From Mesorhizobium sp. 1M-11 (GTDB lineage Bacteria; Pseudomonadota; Alphaproteobacteria; Rhizobiales; Rhizobiaceae): a stretch of 64,000 nt of DNA. Below are positions 19,078-28,620 of the stretch, piece after piece (position 1 is the stretch's first letter; every line of letters begins with the position of its first letter). The translations under genes were made by a program, and so were the position numbers. The notes under the pieces were generated by a model. The model searched no databases and had not been told where the DNA came from. It was given only the letters and a program-made list of their open reading frames with translations. The stretch covers positions 85,503-149,502 of the forward strand of contig NZ_LJSD01000033.1 of the NCBI RefSeq assembly GCF_001303895.1, in the 5' to 3' direction.

Positions 19078-20346
19078 TCAATGACCACCAGCAGCCCCTT
19101 CCTGGGCGTGCATCTGTTCGACCTCCTTCGGCGTCGGTTTCGCCACCTTGGTGACGAAGACAAGCACCGACATGGCCAGGAAGAATGCAGCCAGCAGATA
19201 GGGAGCGCCGCCGAACAACACCGGAGCGTTCGGCCCGGTGAACCACGAGAAGATCGCCGTATAGAGCAAGGGCGTGATGATCGAGGTGATCGAGAAGATC
19301 GAGGTCATCGCACCTTGCAATTCACCCTGTGCAGAAGGCGGCACCTTGGCGGCGGCAAGACTGCGCAGCGGCGGATCCGCGAGCGCCTCCAGGCAGCCGG
19401 CCACGATGACGGCGTAGATCATCCAGCCCTGCATGGCGAAGGAATAGCCAATGGCGCTTGCGGCCGTGAAGGACAGTCCGATCGCGGCTGTCTTCCACTC
19501 GCCAAGTGCGGGAATGACACGCGGCAGGATCGTCGCCATGACGATAGCCCCGCACAATCCGAAAGCGCCGAGCGAAAAGCCGATCTGCTGCTCGCTCCAG
19601 CCATAGCGATAGGTGGAGACGAACGACCAAACCGCCGGATAGACCATATGGCCGAGCGTCATCAGGAAGAACACCAGTCCGATCCAGCCGATGCCTTCAT
19701 AATTGCGCATCTGCATGAGCGTGCCGACCGGATTGGCACGTTTCCACTCGAAGCGGCGGCGATGTCTCTTGTCCAGCGTTTCCGGCAGCAGGAAATACCC
19801 GATGATAAAATTGAGAAGGGCAAGTCCGGCAGCGAAATAGAACGGCACGCGCGGCCCGAATGTGCCGAGCAGACCGCCGAGCACAGGACCGATGACGAAG
19901 CCGACGCCGAAGGCGATGCCGAGCAGGCCGAAATTCTTGGCCCTGTTCTCATCGGTCGAGATGTCGGCGATGAAGGCCGAAGTGGTCGAGTAACTGGCAC
20001 CGGAAATACCGGCAAGCACCCGCCCGATGAACAGCATCGGATAGGACCAGGCGATGGCGCAGATCAGGTTGTCGATCGAAAAGGTCAGCACCGAGGCAAG
20101 CAGCACCGGGCGACGGCCGAAGCGATCGCTGAGGCCGCCGATGATCGGCGCAAACACGAACTGCATGGCGGCATAGACGAAGAACAGCCAGCCGCCCTCG
20201 ATGGCCGCCTCGCTCACACCAACGCCGGTCAGTTCCTGCAGATAGGCCGGCAGCACCGGCATGATGATGCCGAAGCCGATAATGTCGAGCAAAAGGGTGG
20301 TGAAGACGAGGATCAGGCCTCGTCTGGCGGTCTTGGCTTCCAACAT
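19078..20346 (-). CDS. MFS transporter, TCR/Tet family
   Basis: The 422-residue protein has about twelve membrane segments and TetA-like motifs: TTLLLDIIGFGIIMPVLP in the first helix, APIIGGLSDRFGRRPVLL (motif A) and GVGFVIGPVLGGLLG (motif C). TCR/Tet proteins export drugs such as tetracycline for protons, but chromosomal members are often of unknown substrate. No TetR regulator is adjacent, so a tetracycline resistance role should not be assumed. The ATG at 20346 has a GAGGGA about a dozen bases upstream. Confidence 0.87.
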   Translation of the reverse strand: MLEAKTARRGLILVFTTLLLDIIGFGIIMPVLPAYLQELTGVGVSEAAIEGGWLFFVYAAMQFVFAPIIGGLSDRFGRRPVLLASVLTFSIDNLICAIAWSYPMLFIGRVLAGISGASYSTTSAFIADISTDENRAKNFGLLGIAFGVGFVIGPVLGGLLGTFGPRVPFYFAAGLALLNFIIGYFLLPETLDKRHRRRFEWKRANPVGTLMQMRNYEGIGWIGLVFFLMTLGHMVYPAVWSFVSTYRYGWSEQQIGFSLGAFGLCGAIVMATILPRVIPALGEWKTAAIGLSFTAASAIGYSFAMQGWMIYAVIVAGCLEALADPPLRSLAAAKVPPSAQGELQGAMTSIFSITSIITPLLYTAIFSWFTGPNAPVLFGGAPYLLAAFFLAMSVLVFVTKVAKPTPKEVEQMHAQEGAAGGH

Positions 20347-20439
20347 GATGGCACGTCCCTCATCCGCCTCGTTACGGCGGGACGGCTCTTATAGGGGAAG
20401 CTTGCCATAAGAACAATGAAAGAACGGGCACTTGGTCTC

Positions 20440-20464
20440 TCTCCTGACAGCAGCCGTCAGGAGA
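20440..20464. repeat. Perfect hairpin between MFS and zinc peptidase genes
   Basis: TCTCCTGAC and GTCAGGAGA flank a seven-base loop. It lies downstream of the zinc peptidase gene on the minus strand but lacks a U-run, so it is a stem-loop of uncertain role. Confidence 0.5.
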
Positions 20465-20545
20465 AGGGCCGTTTTGTGAAGTAATGTTCTCTCGTCTTCC
20501 CTTCCATGCCGCGAGACCGGCACCTGGTGCCGCCTCGACGCCATG

Positions 20546-21478
20546 TCAGATCGGATTGTTGAAGGTGTCGCAGGACGACAGCTTGCCCGAATCGAAGCCG
20601 GCCTTGAACCAGCGCTGGCGCTGCGCCGAGGTGCCGTGGTTGAAGCTTTCCGGCACGACATAGCCCTGCATCTTCTTCTGCAGCGTGTCGTCGCCGATCT
20701 GCTTGGCCGCATTCAATGCCTCTTCCAGATCACCCTGCTCCAGAATGCCCTTCTGCGCGGTGAAACGGCCCCAGACACCGGCGAAGCAATCGGCCTGCAG
20801 TTCGACCCGCATCGACATCTGGTTGGCGTCGGCCTCGCTCATGCGCTGCCGCATCTGGTTGAACTTGGGCAGTACACCGGTGAGATTCTGCACATGGTGG
20901 CCGACCTCATGCGCGATCACATAAGCCTCGGCAAAGTCGCCGGAAGCGCCGAACTGCCGCGACAGCTGATCGAAGAAGGCCGTGTCCAGATAGACCTTAT
21001 GGTCGCCCGGGCAGTAGAACGGCCCTGACGCAGAACTGGCAAAGCCGCAGGCGGAACGGATCTGACCGGAGAACAGCACGAGCTTCGGCTGCTCGTAGGT
21101 CAGGCCATTGGCCTGGAAAACACCGGTCCAGACGTCTTCCGTTTCGGCCAGGATGGTCGCGACGAACTGCTTCATCTCGTCATTGGCTTGTGCACTCTGG
21201 CCTGGCTGGTCGGATTGGCTGATCTGACTGTTGTCGCCGGGCAGCAAGCTGCCGCCACCGCCGCCCAGCACCTGGATCGGATCGATGCCGAGGAACTTCA
21301 GCCCGAAATAGAGCACCACGAGAATGATGATGGTCGACAGGCCGCCACCACCGGCACGGCCACCGATCGGGATGCGGAACTGGCCAGGTCCGCCCCCAAG
21401 ACCGCCCGGCAAACCGCCGCCGCCGCTGCTGCGGTTGTCCTCGATGTTGTCACTCTGCCGGCGACCCTTCCAGAGCAT
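20546..21478 (-). CDS. Neutral zinc metallopeptidase, YpfJ family
   Basis: The 310-residue protein has a Gly-rich N-terminus (residues 18-46), one membrane segment at about 47-63, a second Gly-rich loop, and a periplasmic metallopeptidase domain with HEVGHH (190-195) as zinc-binding and catalytic motif. The C-terminal half includes ADCFAGVWG, the family's third-ligand region. Substrates are unknown. The ATG at 21478 with GAGGAG upstream is preferred over an in-frame start five codons earlier. Confidence 0.92.
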   Translation of the reverse strand: MLWKGRRQSDNIEDNRSSGGGGLPGGLGGGPGQFRIPIGGRAGGGGLSTIIILVVLYFGLKFLGIDPIQVLGGGGGSLLPGDNSQISQSDQPGQSAQANDEMKQFVATILAETEDVWTGVFQANGLTYEQPKLVLFSGQIRSACGFASSASGPFYCPGDHKVYLDTAFFDQLSRQFGASGDFAEAYVIAHEVGHHVQNLTGVLPKFNQMRQRMSEADANQMSMRVELQADCFAGVWGRFTAQKGILEQGDLEEALNAAKQIGDDTLQKKMQGYVVPESFNHGTSAQRQRWFKAGFDSGKLSSCDTFNNPI

Positions 21479-21697
21479 GGCAACTCCTCGCATAGACTAG
21501 CCTCGGCCGCCTGGCCGAACATGATCAGTGTTATCGCAACGGTTGCGGCAAGTCACAGGATTTTTCGTTCTGCAAGCACGCTTGCCGGACCACGAAATCT
21601 CCTCCTGTGACCGTCAAAACGCCAGCCAGAACAACCGTTTGTAAACCATTCAGTAACCATAATCGCAATAAAACCACCACATTCTCAAGGGGATAGC

Positions 21698-22594
21698 TTG
21701 GCTGTGGTTTCGTTTGGACGCCGTCTGGCGCGTGTCTTCACTTTTGTCTTCATCGTTGCAACGAGCGCTGCCTGCGGTACCACCAGCCACAATATGGCGG
21801 GCGGTGAGACCAGGCTCGCCTTCGTCGCCGAACCAACGCAAACAGCAACCAGGGATGCCGGCGCCACCCCTCCGCTATCCTTTGGCGGCCTCGCCGGCCG
21901 CACGGTGACGGTCGACAGCGTCTCAGACCTCAGGCTGCGCAAGCACGAAGTGGCTCTGACCTTCGATGATGGCCCGGTGCCTGGCCGCACGCACGCCGTG
22001 CTCGACGCGCTCGACAAGGCCGGCGTGAAAGCGACCTTCCTGATGGTCGGTCAGATGGCGCATGCCTATCCCAGGCTGGTGCGCGAAGTGGCCATGCGCG
22101 GCCACACCATCGGCACCCATACGCAGAGCCATGCCAATCTCACACAGGTCAGCACGCCAAACGCCGAAGCACAGATCAACAGTGGTATGAAGAACGTCTC
22201 GGATGCATTGGTGCCGACACGTTATCGCGCCGCGCCCTTCTTCCGTTTCCCTTACCTGGCCTCAACGCCACGGCAGCGTCGGCAACTGGCGGCGCGCGGC
22301 ATCACCGTCATCGACGCCGACATCGATTCCAAGGACTATTTCCAGTCGAGTACCGAACAGTTGCGCCAGCGCACGCTCGCCCGTGTCGAAGCGCGTGGTT
22401 CCGGCATCATCCTGATGCACGATATCCATGCGCGCACCGGCAAGATGCTGCCGGCCCTGCTGGCAGATCTCAAGGAGCGTGGCTACAAGGTGGTTCGCCT
22501 GGTGCCCGGCGGTCGCGCCGAAAACCTCTTGGTGTCTTCGCTCACCCACAACATGAGCGCCGGCTATCCAGCACCGAAGACCATGCGGAACTGA
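21698..22594 (+). CDS. Polysaccharide deacetylase (NodB/CE4 domain)
   Basis: The 298-residue secreted protein has a hydrophobic signal segment (about 10-26; ATSAAC is a weak lipobox, so lipid anchoring is possible). The CE4 deacetylase domain shows motif 1 TFDDGP (88-93), motif 2 with the metal-binding His141 and His145 (HTQSH), motif 3 RFPYLAS and a late LMHDIH. Such enzymes remove acetyl groups from peptidoglycan, chitin-like or other polysaccharides. The start is TTG at 21698, five bases after AAGGGG; a GTG two codons on is the alternative. It is convergent with mntR. Confidence 0.88.
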   Translation: MAVVSFGRRLARVFTFVFIVATSAACGTTSHNMAGGETRLAFVAEPTQTATRDAGATPPLSFGGLAGRTVTVDSVSDLRLRKHEVALTFDDGPVPGRTHAVLDALDKAGVKATFLMVGQMAHAYPRLVREVAMRGHTIGTHTQSHANLTQVSTPNAEAQINSGMKNVSDALVPTRYRAAPFFRFPYLASTPRQRRQLAARGITVIDADIDSKDYFQSSTEQLRQRTLARVEARGSGIILMHDIHARTGKMLPALLADLKERGYKVVRLVPGGRAENLLVSSLTHNMSAGYPAPKTMRN

Positions 22595-22600
22595 GCCGTC

Positions 22601-23056
22601 CTACAATCCCTTCGCCATGGCGCGCTGGAATGCCTCCAGCGTTTCGGCGCTGACATGGTGCTCGATGCCCTCGGCATCAATGCGGGCGGTTTCGGCACTC
22701 ACGCCGAGTGCGCGCAGGAAAGCTTCCACCGTCTGGTGACGGATACGGCTCTCGTCGGCAACCTTGCGCCCCGCTTCCGTCAGGAACACGCCGCGATAGG
22801 GCTTTCGCGAAACCAACCCATCGGCGCACAGTCGGGTCAGCATCTTGGCCACAGTCGGTTGGGCCACGCCAAGCCGGGCGGCGATGTCGACCTGGCGTGC
22901 TTCGTTACCGTCCTCGATCAGGTCGGCGATCAGTTCGACATAGTCTTCCACCAGCGCGCTGCGGCGCGCTTCGCGGGTGTGCCGAAACCCTTCTGAATGC
23001 ACCTCCGCGTCCGGCAACGGCTCGTCGCGCGGGACTGATCGTGGTCTCGACGCCAA
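22601..23056 (-). CDS. mntR: Manganese-responsive regulator MntR (DtxR family)
   Basis: The 151-residue protein is a DtxR/MntR-type winged helix repressor: [47 protein letters not shown] is the DNA-binding part, and the following helices carry His/Glu/Cys candidates for metal binding ([22 protein letters not shown]). It should repress mntH when Mn(II) is plentiful. The start is TTG at 23056 with AAGGAG upstream; no in-frame ATG fits. It is divergent from mntH across 280 bases. Confidence 0.9.
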   Translation of the reverse strand: MASRPRSVPRDEPLPDAEVHSEGFRHTREARRSALVEDYVELIADLIEDGNEARQVDIAARLGVAQPTVAKMLTRLCADGLVSRKPYRGVFLTEAGRKVADESRIRHQTVEAFLRALGVSAETARIDAEGIEHHVSAETLEAFQRAMAKGL

Positions 23057-23253
23057 TCGCTTCTCCTTGACATGCAGACTGCCGGTTCAACCAGCGTTCT
23101 GCTTTTATAGCACAGGCTCTGATTTTTCAGCGCCTTTTCTATTTTCGTTCGAAAGGTCGAAAAAATCCGCCGTTTCAGCGCGCGCCGTATCGCCCGAAGC
23201 ACCTTCCAAGCCGCCTTTAGGCGAAAATCGAGATGCGATCAAAAAGCCGAGAC

Positions 23254-23290
23254 AATAAAATATAGCATATTGCATAATGTTGAGCGACGG
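23254..23290. promoter_or_regulatory. AT-rich operator candidate between mntR and mntH
   Basis: A short, unusually AT-rich block with GCATA repeated after two bases (GCATATTGCATA, 23265-23276) lies about 50-80 bases before mntH. Its place and base composition suit the MntR operator and the mntH promoter, but no family consensus could be matched by eye. Confidence 0.35.
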
Positions 23291-23336
23291 CATAAATTTG
23301 GGTTGCTAGACAATCCGCAATCCAGCAGGACTTCGC

Positions 23337-24704
23337 ATGCAAGACGCCGACGTCGCCGAAACCATGCCCTCCGGAAAGGCCTTCTTCCGGTCGATGGGCG
23401 ACGGCCGACCGAGCCTGCCGGAAGTCAACTCCTCCATCGCCGTGCCCACCACCGGCACCTGGCTTCGCCGCCTGTTCGCCTTCATGGGTCCCGGTTATAT
23501 GGTCTCGGTTGGCTATATGGACCCGGGCAACTGGGCCACTGACCTCGCGGGCGGCGCGCAGTTCGGCTACACGCTGCTCTTCGTCATCATGCTGTCCAAC
23601 CTCATGGCGATCCTCCTGCAGGCACTGGCCGCTCGCCTCGGCATCGCTACAAGCCGCGACCTCGCCCAAGCCTGCCGCGCCTATTATCCCAAGCCCGTGG
23701 CCTACGCCTTGTGGGTGGCCTGCGAGCTCGCCATCATTGCCTGCGACCTCGCCGAAGTGATCGGCACGGCCATCGCGCTCAATCTTTTGTTCGGCATTCC
23801 GCTCATTGGCGGCGCGCTCATCACCGCGCTCGATGCTTTCCTGGTGCTATTGTTGATGAACAAGGGCTTCCGCTATCTCGAAGCCTTCGTAATCGCCCTG
23901 CTCATCATCATCTTCGGCTGCTTTGCCATCCAGATCTTCGCGGCATCGCCTGAGCCGGGTTCGATCCTGCACGGCCTGTTCGTGCCGTCGTCCGAGATCG
24001 TCACCAATCCGGCCATGCTCTACATCGCCATGGGCATCATCGGCGCCACCGTGATGCCGCATAATCTTTATCTGCACTCTTCCATTGTGCAGACCCGCGC
24101 CTATCCGCGCACCGAATCCGGCAAACGCGACGCCATCAAATGGGCGACGCTGGATTCCACCATCGCGCTGATGCTGGCGCTGTTCGTCAATGCCGCCATC
24201 CTCATCGTCTCGGCAGTCGCCTTCCACGGCAGCGGCAACCAGAATGTCGCCGAGATCGGACAAGCCTATGAGCTGCTGTCGCCACTGCTTGGTCTCGGCA
24301 TCGCCTCTACCCTGTTCGCCATCGCCTTGCTCGCTTCGGGCCTCAACTCGACGGTGACAGCGACCCTGGCCGGCCAGATCGTGATGGAGGGTTTCCTTCA
24401 TCTGCGCATCCCGCAATGGGCTCGCCGTCTGCTCACCCGTGGCCTCGCCATCATCCCTGTGGTGATCGTCACGGCGCTCTATGGCGAAAAAGGCACGGCG
24501 GAACTGCTGGTGCTCAGCCAGGTCATCCTGTCGATGCAGCTCCCCTTCGCGGTGATCCCGCTGGTCCACTTCGTATCGGACCGCAACAAAATGGGCTCAT
24601 TCGCCATCCCCAGGGGAGTAGCGATCCTGGCTTGGGTGGTAGCGGCGGTGATCGTCGGTCTGAACCTAAAGCTGCTCTATGACACCTTCACCGGTCTCGT
24701 TTGA
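23337..24704 (+). CDS. mntH: Nramp-type divalent metal transporter MntH
   Basis: The 455-residue inner-membrane protein imports Mn(II) (and some Fe(II)) with protons. The TM1 metal-binding motif DPGNWATD is intact, as is the TM6 [10 protein letters not shown] with the Met-Pro-His that binds metal. About eleven membrane segments are present, and the length is normal for MntH. ATG 23337 has AGGA upstream. The divergent mntR and AT-rich spacer support manganese control. Confidence 0.95.
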   Translation: MQDADVAETMPSGKAFFRSMGDGRPSLPEVNSSIAVPTTGTWLRRLFAFMGPGYMVSVGYMDPGNWATDLAGGAQFGYTLLFVIMLSNLMAILLQALAARLGIATSRDLAQACRAYYPKPVAYALWVACELAIIACDLAEVIGTAIALNLLFGIPLIGGALITALDAFLVLLLMNKGFRYLEAFVIALLIIIFGCFAIQIFAASPEPGSILHGLFVPSSEIVTNPAMLYIAMGIIGATVMPHNLYLHSSIVQTRAYPRTESGKRDAIKWATLDSTIALMLALFVNAAILIVSAVAFHGSGNQNVAEIGQAYELLSPLLGLGIASTLFAIALLASGLNSTVTATLAGQIVMEGFLHLRIPQWARRLLTRGLAIIPVVIVTALYGEKGTAELLVLSQVILSMQLPFAVIPLVHFVSDRNKMGSFAIPRGVAILAWVVAAVIVGLNLKLLYDTFTGLV

Positions 24705-24794
24705 GGCAGTCGCCACACGGCTGTCCAAGAAATCGGCTATGTTGCGGCAGTGCTGATATTGTGTCCGCGCCGCCGCAAGGTTTTCTAAGTATCC

Positions 24795-25670
24795 ATGAGC
24801 CGTGTCGCCGAAGCCCGTCGTTTTTACGCCCGCCTGCTGGCCTCGCATGCCGGAGCGCAAGATCCGCGCCTCGAGGAGGCCTTTGCCGCGATACCGCGCG
24901 AAGCCTTCCTTGGTCCCGGCCCCTGGACGGTGATCACCACCCCTTGGACGGCGCGCAACGGTCGAAACACGGTCGAGACGCCAAGCGCAGATCCGGTCCA
25001 TATCTATCAGAACCAACTGGTGGCGCTGGATCGCGATAAAGGCATCAACAACGGCGAACCGCTGCTGCACGCCATGTGGATGACGAAAATAGCGCCAAAA
25101 CCGGGCGAACATGTCACCCATATCGGCGCCGGCACCGGCTATTACAGCGCCATCCTGTCCAGGCTCGTGGAGCCTGGCGGCAAGGTAACGGCCTACGAAT
25201 ATGAGGCCCATCTTGCCGCTCGTGCCGTCGACAATCTTGCCGGTTACACGAACGTGACTGTCATCCACGGTGACGCCGTGCGCGAAGAATTGCCGCCGTC
25301 GGACGTCATATACGTCAATGCCGGCGCCATTGCCCCGCCCGTTTCCTGGCTGCAGGCGCTGAAACCGGGAGGCCGGCTGGTCTTTCCCTGGCGGCCGGTG
25401 GAAAAGGTCGGTCTTGCGGTCATGGTGACGCGGCAGGAAAAGGGCTTTGCCTGTCAGCCCTTCATGCGCTCTTGGTTTATCCCCTGCATCGGCGCCTCGC
25501 ATCCGGACACCACTCCCGGTGCAACCGTCAAGGTGCCGACTTCCGCCCAAGCCAAGCGCAGCCGTTCCGTGTTTCTGACCAGACAGAAGGCTCCGGACGC
25601 AACCGCCATCGCTATCTTCGGCGATGTCTGGTTCTCGTCGCGAAGCCTTGATCCCCGAAAGTCGGCCTGA
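24795..25670 (+). CDS. Protein-L-isoaspartate O-methyltransferase-like protein
   Basis: The 291-residue protein has a PCMT-type N-terminus (RLEEAFAAIPREAFLGPG) and a Rossmann SAM-binding core (HVTHIGAGTGYYSAILSRLV, VTAYEYEAHLAARAVDNL, DVIYVNAGA). It is longer than standard Pcm (about 210-220 residues), and the C-terminal 80 residues are not part of the usual family, so repair of isoaspartyl proteins is only one possibility. The start ATG has only a poor ribosome site. Its stop lies three bases from the stop of the convergent MFS gene. Confidence 0.8.
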   Translation: MSRVAEARRFYARLLASHAGAQDPRLEEAFAAIPREAFLGPGPWTVITTPWTARNGRNTVETPSADPVHIYQNQLVALDRDKGINNGEPLLHAMWMTKIAPKPGEHVTHIGAGTGYYSAILSRLVEPGGKVTAYEYEAHLAARAVDNLAGYTNVTVIHGDAVREELPPSDVIYVNAGAIAPPVSWLQALKPGGRLVFPWRPVEKVGLAVMVTRQEKGFACQPFMRSWFIPCIGASHPDTTPGATVKVPTSAQAKRSRSVFLTRQKAPDATAIAIFGDVWFSSRSLDPRKSA

Positions 25671-25673
25671 CCC

Positions 25674-26849
25674 CTATTCGGCTGGCATGGCCACCGGCCG
25701 TGCGGCGCGCTGGCTGAGCAGCAGCACGCCAAGGCCGGCGATAGGAAACAGGGCCGCCGCGATACCGAGATCGGCCGTGCCGCCATATTGCAGAACCAGA
25801 CCGCCAACGACCGCGCCCAGCGCCACACCGAGATAGAGCGCCGACGCGTTGAGCGAGAGCACGATGGGAGCAGCATCCGGTGCCAGTTTGACGATGCGGC
25901 TGGCCTGCGCCGGCGGGAAAGCCCAGCCGATCAGGCCCCAGGCAGCGACCAACACGAACAGCACAGGCCCTGCGAACGGATGCGGCAGCAAAGGCACCGC
26001 CGAGATCAACGCCAGAACGATGGTGACCAGCCCGAACGACCACGCGACGGTACGCGTCGCGCCGAAGCGGTCCGCCATCTGGCCGCCGGTGATGTTGCCG
26101 GCGACGGCGCCGACGCCGAAGGCAAGCAGCAAACCAGGCAGGGCGATCTCACTCAGACCGGCCCCTTCGATCGCCAGTGGCGCAATGTAGGAGAAGACCG
26201 TGAAAGCGCCGGTCAGGATCAGCAGGGTCTGGACGAGGATCGGCAGCACGCCGGGACGCAACGCTGCCCGCAATCGTTCCCGAAGCGGCAATCGCGTACC
26301 GATCAGCCCACGTGGCAGGCGCCAGGCCAACACCAGTCCCGCCAGCGCGCCGAGCGCCGCCACCGCGAAGAAGGTGCCGCGCCAGCCGGCGAAGGTTCCC
26401 AAAAGCGCGCCGAGCGGCGCGCCGACCGCCACCGCGACGGTGGTGCCGCCGACCACGACGGAAATCGCACGGGCGCGGTGATGGGCGTCGACCAGCGACA
26501 CCGCCGTTGCCTGTGCCGTTGCGGCGAACAGCCCTGACGCCAGAGCCATCACGATGCGCGCGGCAAGCAACACTGCGAAGGAAGACGAAAGCCCGGCCAC
26601 GACATTGCCGAACACGAAGAATGCCAGCGTCCACAGGATGATGCGACGACGGTCCCAATCGCCGGTCAGTGTCGCCAGAACCGGCGCGCCAACCGCATAG
26701 GCCAGCGCAAAGGCGGTGATCAGCACACCCGCCACCGGCACTGAGATGCCGGCATCAGCCGCAATCTCCGGCAGCAGGGCGGAAATGACGAAACCCTCGG
26801 TCGAGATGGTGAACGAACCGAGCGCAAGCCAATAGAGGCGCTTGTCCAT
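25674..26849 (-). CDS. MFS transporter, DHA1 type, controlled by the divergent ArsR-type regulator
   Basis: The 391-residue protein has about twelve membrane segments, starts with LALGSFTISTEGFVISALLPEIA and carries motif C-like GTTVAVAVGAPLGALLGTFAGWRGTFF, as in AraJ/NepI-like exporters. AAGGA precedes the ATG. It is divergent from an ArsR-type repressor, and the spacer holds two copies of a 26-bp composite operator, one of them 13 bases upstream of this start codon. It is therefore likely an inducible efflux pump; the inducer and substrate are unknown. Confidence 0.88.
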   Translation of the reverse strand: MDKRLYWLALGSFTISTEGFVISALLPEIAADAGISVPVAGVLITAFALAYAVGAPVLATLTGDWDRRRIILWTLAFFVFGNVVAGLSSSFAVLLAARIVMALASGLFAATAQATAVSLVDAHHRARAISVVVGGTTVAVAVGAPLGALLGTFAGWRGTFFAVAALGALAGLVLAWRLPRGLIGTRLPLRERLRAALRPGVLPILVQTLLILTGAFTVFSYIAPLAIEGAGLSEIALPGLLLAFGVGAVAGNITGGQMADRFGATRTVAWSFGLVTIVLALISAVPLLPHPFAGPVLFVLVAAWGLIGWAFPPAQASRIVKLAPDAAPIVLSLNASALYLGVALGAVVGGLVLQYGGTADLGIAAALFPIAGLGVLLLSQRAARPVAMPAE

Positions 26850-26861
26850 GGGAAATCCTTA

Positions 26862-26887
26862 GTTCAAAGATTATTGAACAATTGAAC
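26862..26887. promoter_or_regulatory. Composite operator copy 1 (MFS side)
   Basis: GTTCAA-N6-TTGAAC-N2-TTGAAC: an inverted pair followed by a third half-site in direct orientation. The arrangement is repeated 65 bases away, starting at 26927. Confidence 0.7.
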
Positions 26888-26926
26888 TTGCTTTGGCGAT
26901 TTGTCAATCGCCCGCGACGAGGCTTT

Positions 26927-26952
26927 GTTCAAAAAACATTGAATATTTGAAC
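26927..26952. promoter_or_regulatory. Composite operator copy 2 (regulator side)
   Basis: GTTCAA-N6-TTGAAT-N2-TTGAAC, the same spacing and order of half-sites as copy 1, with one base changed in the middle half-site. Confidence 0.7.
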
Positions 26953-27075
26953 AAGGGTTGGCTGTTTTTCAATTCCATGGCACAAGGTTCCTGCCAGCCT
27001 CATGTCAGTGGACCGTCGAAGCGCACGGTTTGCCGGCGCATTGAACCAGGCCGAAAACGGCCCTACCTTGAGCGC

Positions 27076-27453
27076 ATGTCCCCTATTGAGCGCGTGTCTA
27101 TGACCCTGCCGCACCCGACCACCGATCAGATCAGCCTGCCGCTGGTGCTCTCCGTGCTTGGCGACCCGACCAGGCTGGCCATCGTCGCCCACCTCGCCCA
27201 TCGCGAAGGCGGCAAGGGACGGATGAACTGCAGTCAATTCCTGGCGCTGGGATCAAAGACCAATCTCAGCTACCACCTTGCCAAGCTGCGCGAGGCGGGG
27301 GTCACCCGAACCGAAGTGGTCGGCACCCAGCGCTTCCTCACGCTGCGCCGCGAGGACCTCGACCAACGCTTCCCCGGCCTGCTCGACAGCATCGTTGCCG
27401 GCGTCGAATTCGCAGCAATCCCCAAGATAGAGGAATCGGTCGAAATGGCGTGA
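27076..27453 (+). CDS. ArsR-type winged-helix transcriptional regulator
   Basis: The product (125 residues from the ATG at 27076, or 117 from the ATG at 27100) is an ArsR/HTH_20-like repressor: LVLSVLGDPTRLAIVAHLAH, then the helix-turn-helix SKTNLSYHLAKLREAGVTRTEVVGTQRFLTLRREDLDQRFPGLL. There is no cluster of Cys residues for metal binding, so an organic effector is likely. It is divergent from the MFS pump, and the twin 26-bp operators in between are its probable targets. Neither start has a strong ribosome site. Confidence 0.85.
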   Translation: MSPIERVSMTLPHPTTDQISLPLVLSVLGDPTRLAIVAHLAHREGGKGRMNCSQFLALGSKTNLSYHLAKLREAGVTRTEVVGTQRFLTLRREDLDQRFPGLLDSIVAGVEFAAIPKIEESVEMA

Positions 27454-27454
27454 A

Positions 27455-27507
27455 AAACGCCTTTCGTCTCACCTTCGCGACCCGTGAAACTATTTTGCAA
27501 GGCGTTT
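27455..27507. repeat. Inverted repeat with long loop behind the ArsR-type gene
   Basis: AAACGCCTT and AAGGCGTTT are exact inverted copies separated by 35 bases, between two convergent genes. The loop is long for a terminator; it may still form a stem in the transcripts. Confidence 0.35.
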
Positions 27508-27528
27508 CGAGAAGGCATCTAAAGGCGG

Positions 27529-28575
27529 CTACGCCTTGAACAGCTCGTTGTAGATGCCGACCCATTTCTTCAGCGGCTCACCCGCATCCGCAGGCGTCAG
27601 CATCCTGTATTTGAAGTCTGCGGTAACAGGGCTGGTTCCCGGCTCCTTGGGTGGAACGCGCGGATCGGCGGGCGGATAACCCGCCTCGCGAACCAGTTCT
27701 TGCCCTTCTTGCGAGCACAGATATTCGATGAACAGCCTGGCTGCATTCGGATGCGGCGCGTTCTTGGCAAGGAAGATGGCTCCAAGATGCCCCACGAACG
27801 GTTCGGTTCTCGCGGCCTTGACCGGAGCTCCCTTCGCCTGGCTGATATAGGTCTGGTGATTATAGATCATCAGCCCGATCGGATACTGACCGGCAATGAC
27901 GTTATCCAGAACCACGCGCTGGTTGCCGGCAACGTTGACGATCCTCTGCTTCGAGAGCTTCTTCAGATATTCCATGCCCTTTTCGTCGCCCATGACGTTC
28001 AACACATTGGCGATGAAACCGGCTGGGCCTGATAACGCGGGCGTATCGGCCCAGGCCATCCTGCCTTCCCATTTCGGATCGAGCAGGTCCTCATAGCTCT
28101 TGGGCGCTTCGTCCTCGCTGACAAGATCGGTGTTGTAGCCGGTGGTCAGATAGATCGAATAGATGGCAGTGTAGTAGCCGTCCTTGTCCTTCATATCTGG
28201 CGAGAACGACGCGGCATTGGACGGCCGGAACTGACCGACAAGGCCGGAGGCCAGCAAGGGCGGAAAGACGGCGCCTGATGAGTCGAACAGGTCGGCCAGG
28301 TTTTGGCCGGCATTCGCCTCACTTCGCATGCGCAGCACGGTCTCTGCCTCGGTGACCGAGGTAAACCGCACATCGATGCCGTAGCGCTGCTTGAATCCAG
28401 CCGCCACTGGCCGTACCAGCTGATTGACCACGATGCCCGTATACCAGGTGATGCTACCCTCTTCGCGGGCCCGCGCGACAAGCGCCTCATCCGGCTCCGC
28501 GAAGGCTCTTCCGCCCATTGCGCTGACTGTCAGCGCCGATGTCGCCGTGACCAGCAATTCGCGTCTCGTAAGCAT
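27529..28575 (-). CDS. Periplasmic ABC-transporter substrate-binding protein, Fe(III)/FutA-like
   Basis: The 348-residue protein has a signal peptide starting MLTRRELLVTATSALTVSA with adjacent arginines (Tat-like) and a mature domain of the iron(III)/thiamine/spermidine binding class: EGSITWYTGIVVNQLVRPVAAGFKQRYGIDV, a DLFDSSGAVFPPL hinge, and AIYSIYLTTGYNTDLV. Ligand could be Fe(III) or another metal complex. No permease or ATPase gene is nearby, so it is an orphan binding protein. GGGAG precedes the ATG at 28575. A set of CGGTGARAT half-sites lies upstream. Confidence 0.82.
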   Translation of the reverse strand: MLTRRELLVTATSALTVSAMGGRAFAEPDEALVARAREEGSITWYTGIVVNQLVRPVAAGFKQRYGIDVRFTSVTEAETVLRMRSEANAGQNLADLFDSSGAVFPPLLASGLVGQFRPSNAASFSPDMKDKDGYYTAIYSIYLTTGYNTDLVSEDEAPKSYEDLLDPKWEGRMAWADTPALSGPAGFIANVLNVMGDEKGMEYLKKLSKQRIVNVAGNQRVVLDNVIAGQYPIGLMIYNHQTYISQAKGAPVKAARTEPFVGHLGAIFLAKNAPHPNAARLFIEYLCSQEGQELVREAGYPPADPRVPPKEPGTSPVTADFKYRMLTPADAGEPLKKWVGIYNELFKA

Positions 28576-28620
28576 CGCAACTCCCTCTTGCGTTGGCATA
28601 ACGCCGGGGAATTGTCGGTC

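Noticed and set aside
19078..20346. Tetracycline resistance gene tetA
   Set aside because: The TCR/Tet family motifs are there, but there is no tetR, no mobile context, and chromosomal relatives are commonly unrelated to tetracycline.
27455..27507. Terminator for the ArsR-type gene
   Set aside because: The arms are separated by a 35-base loop and no T run follows, so it was kept only as an inverted repeat.
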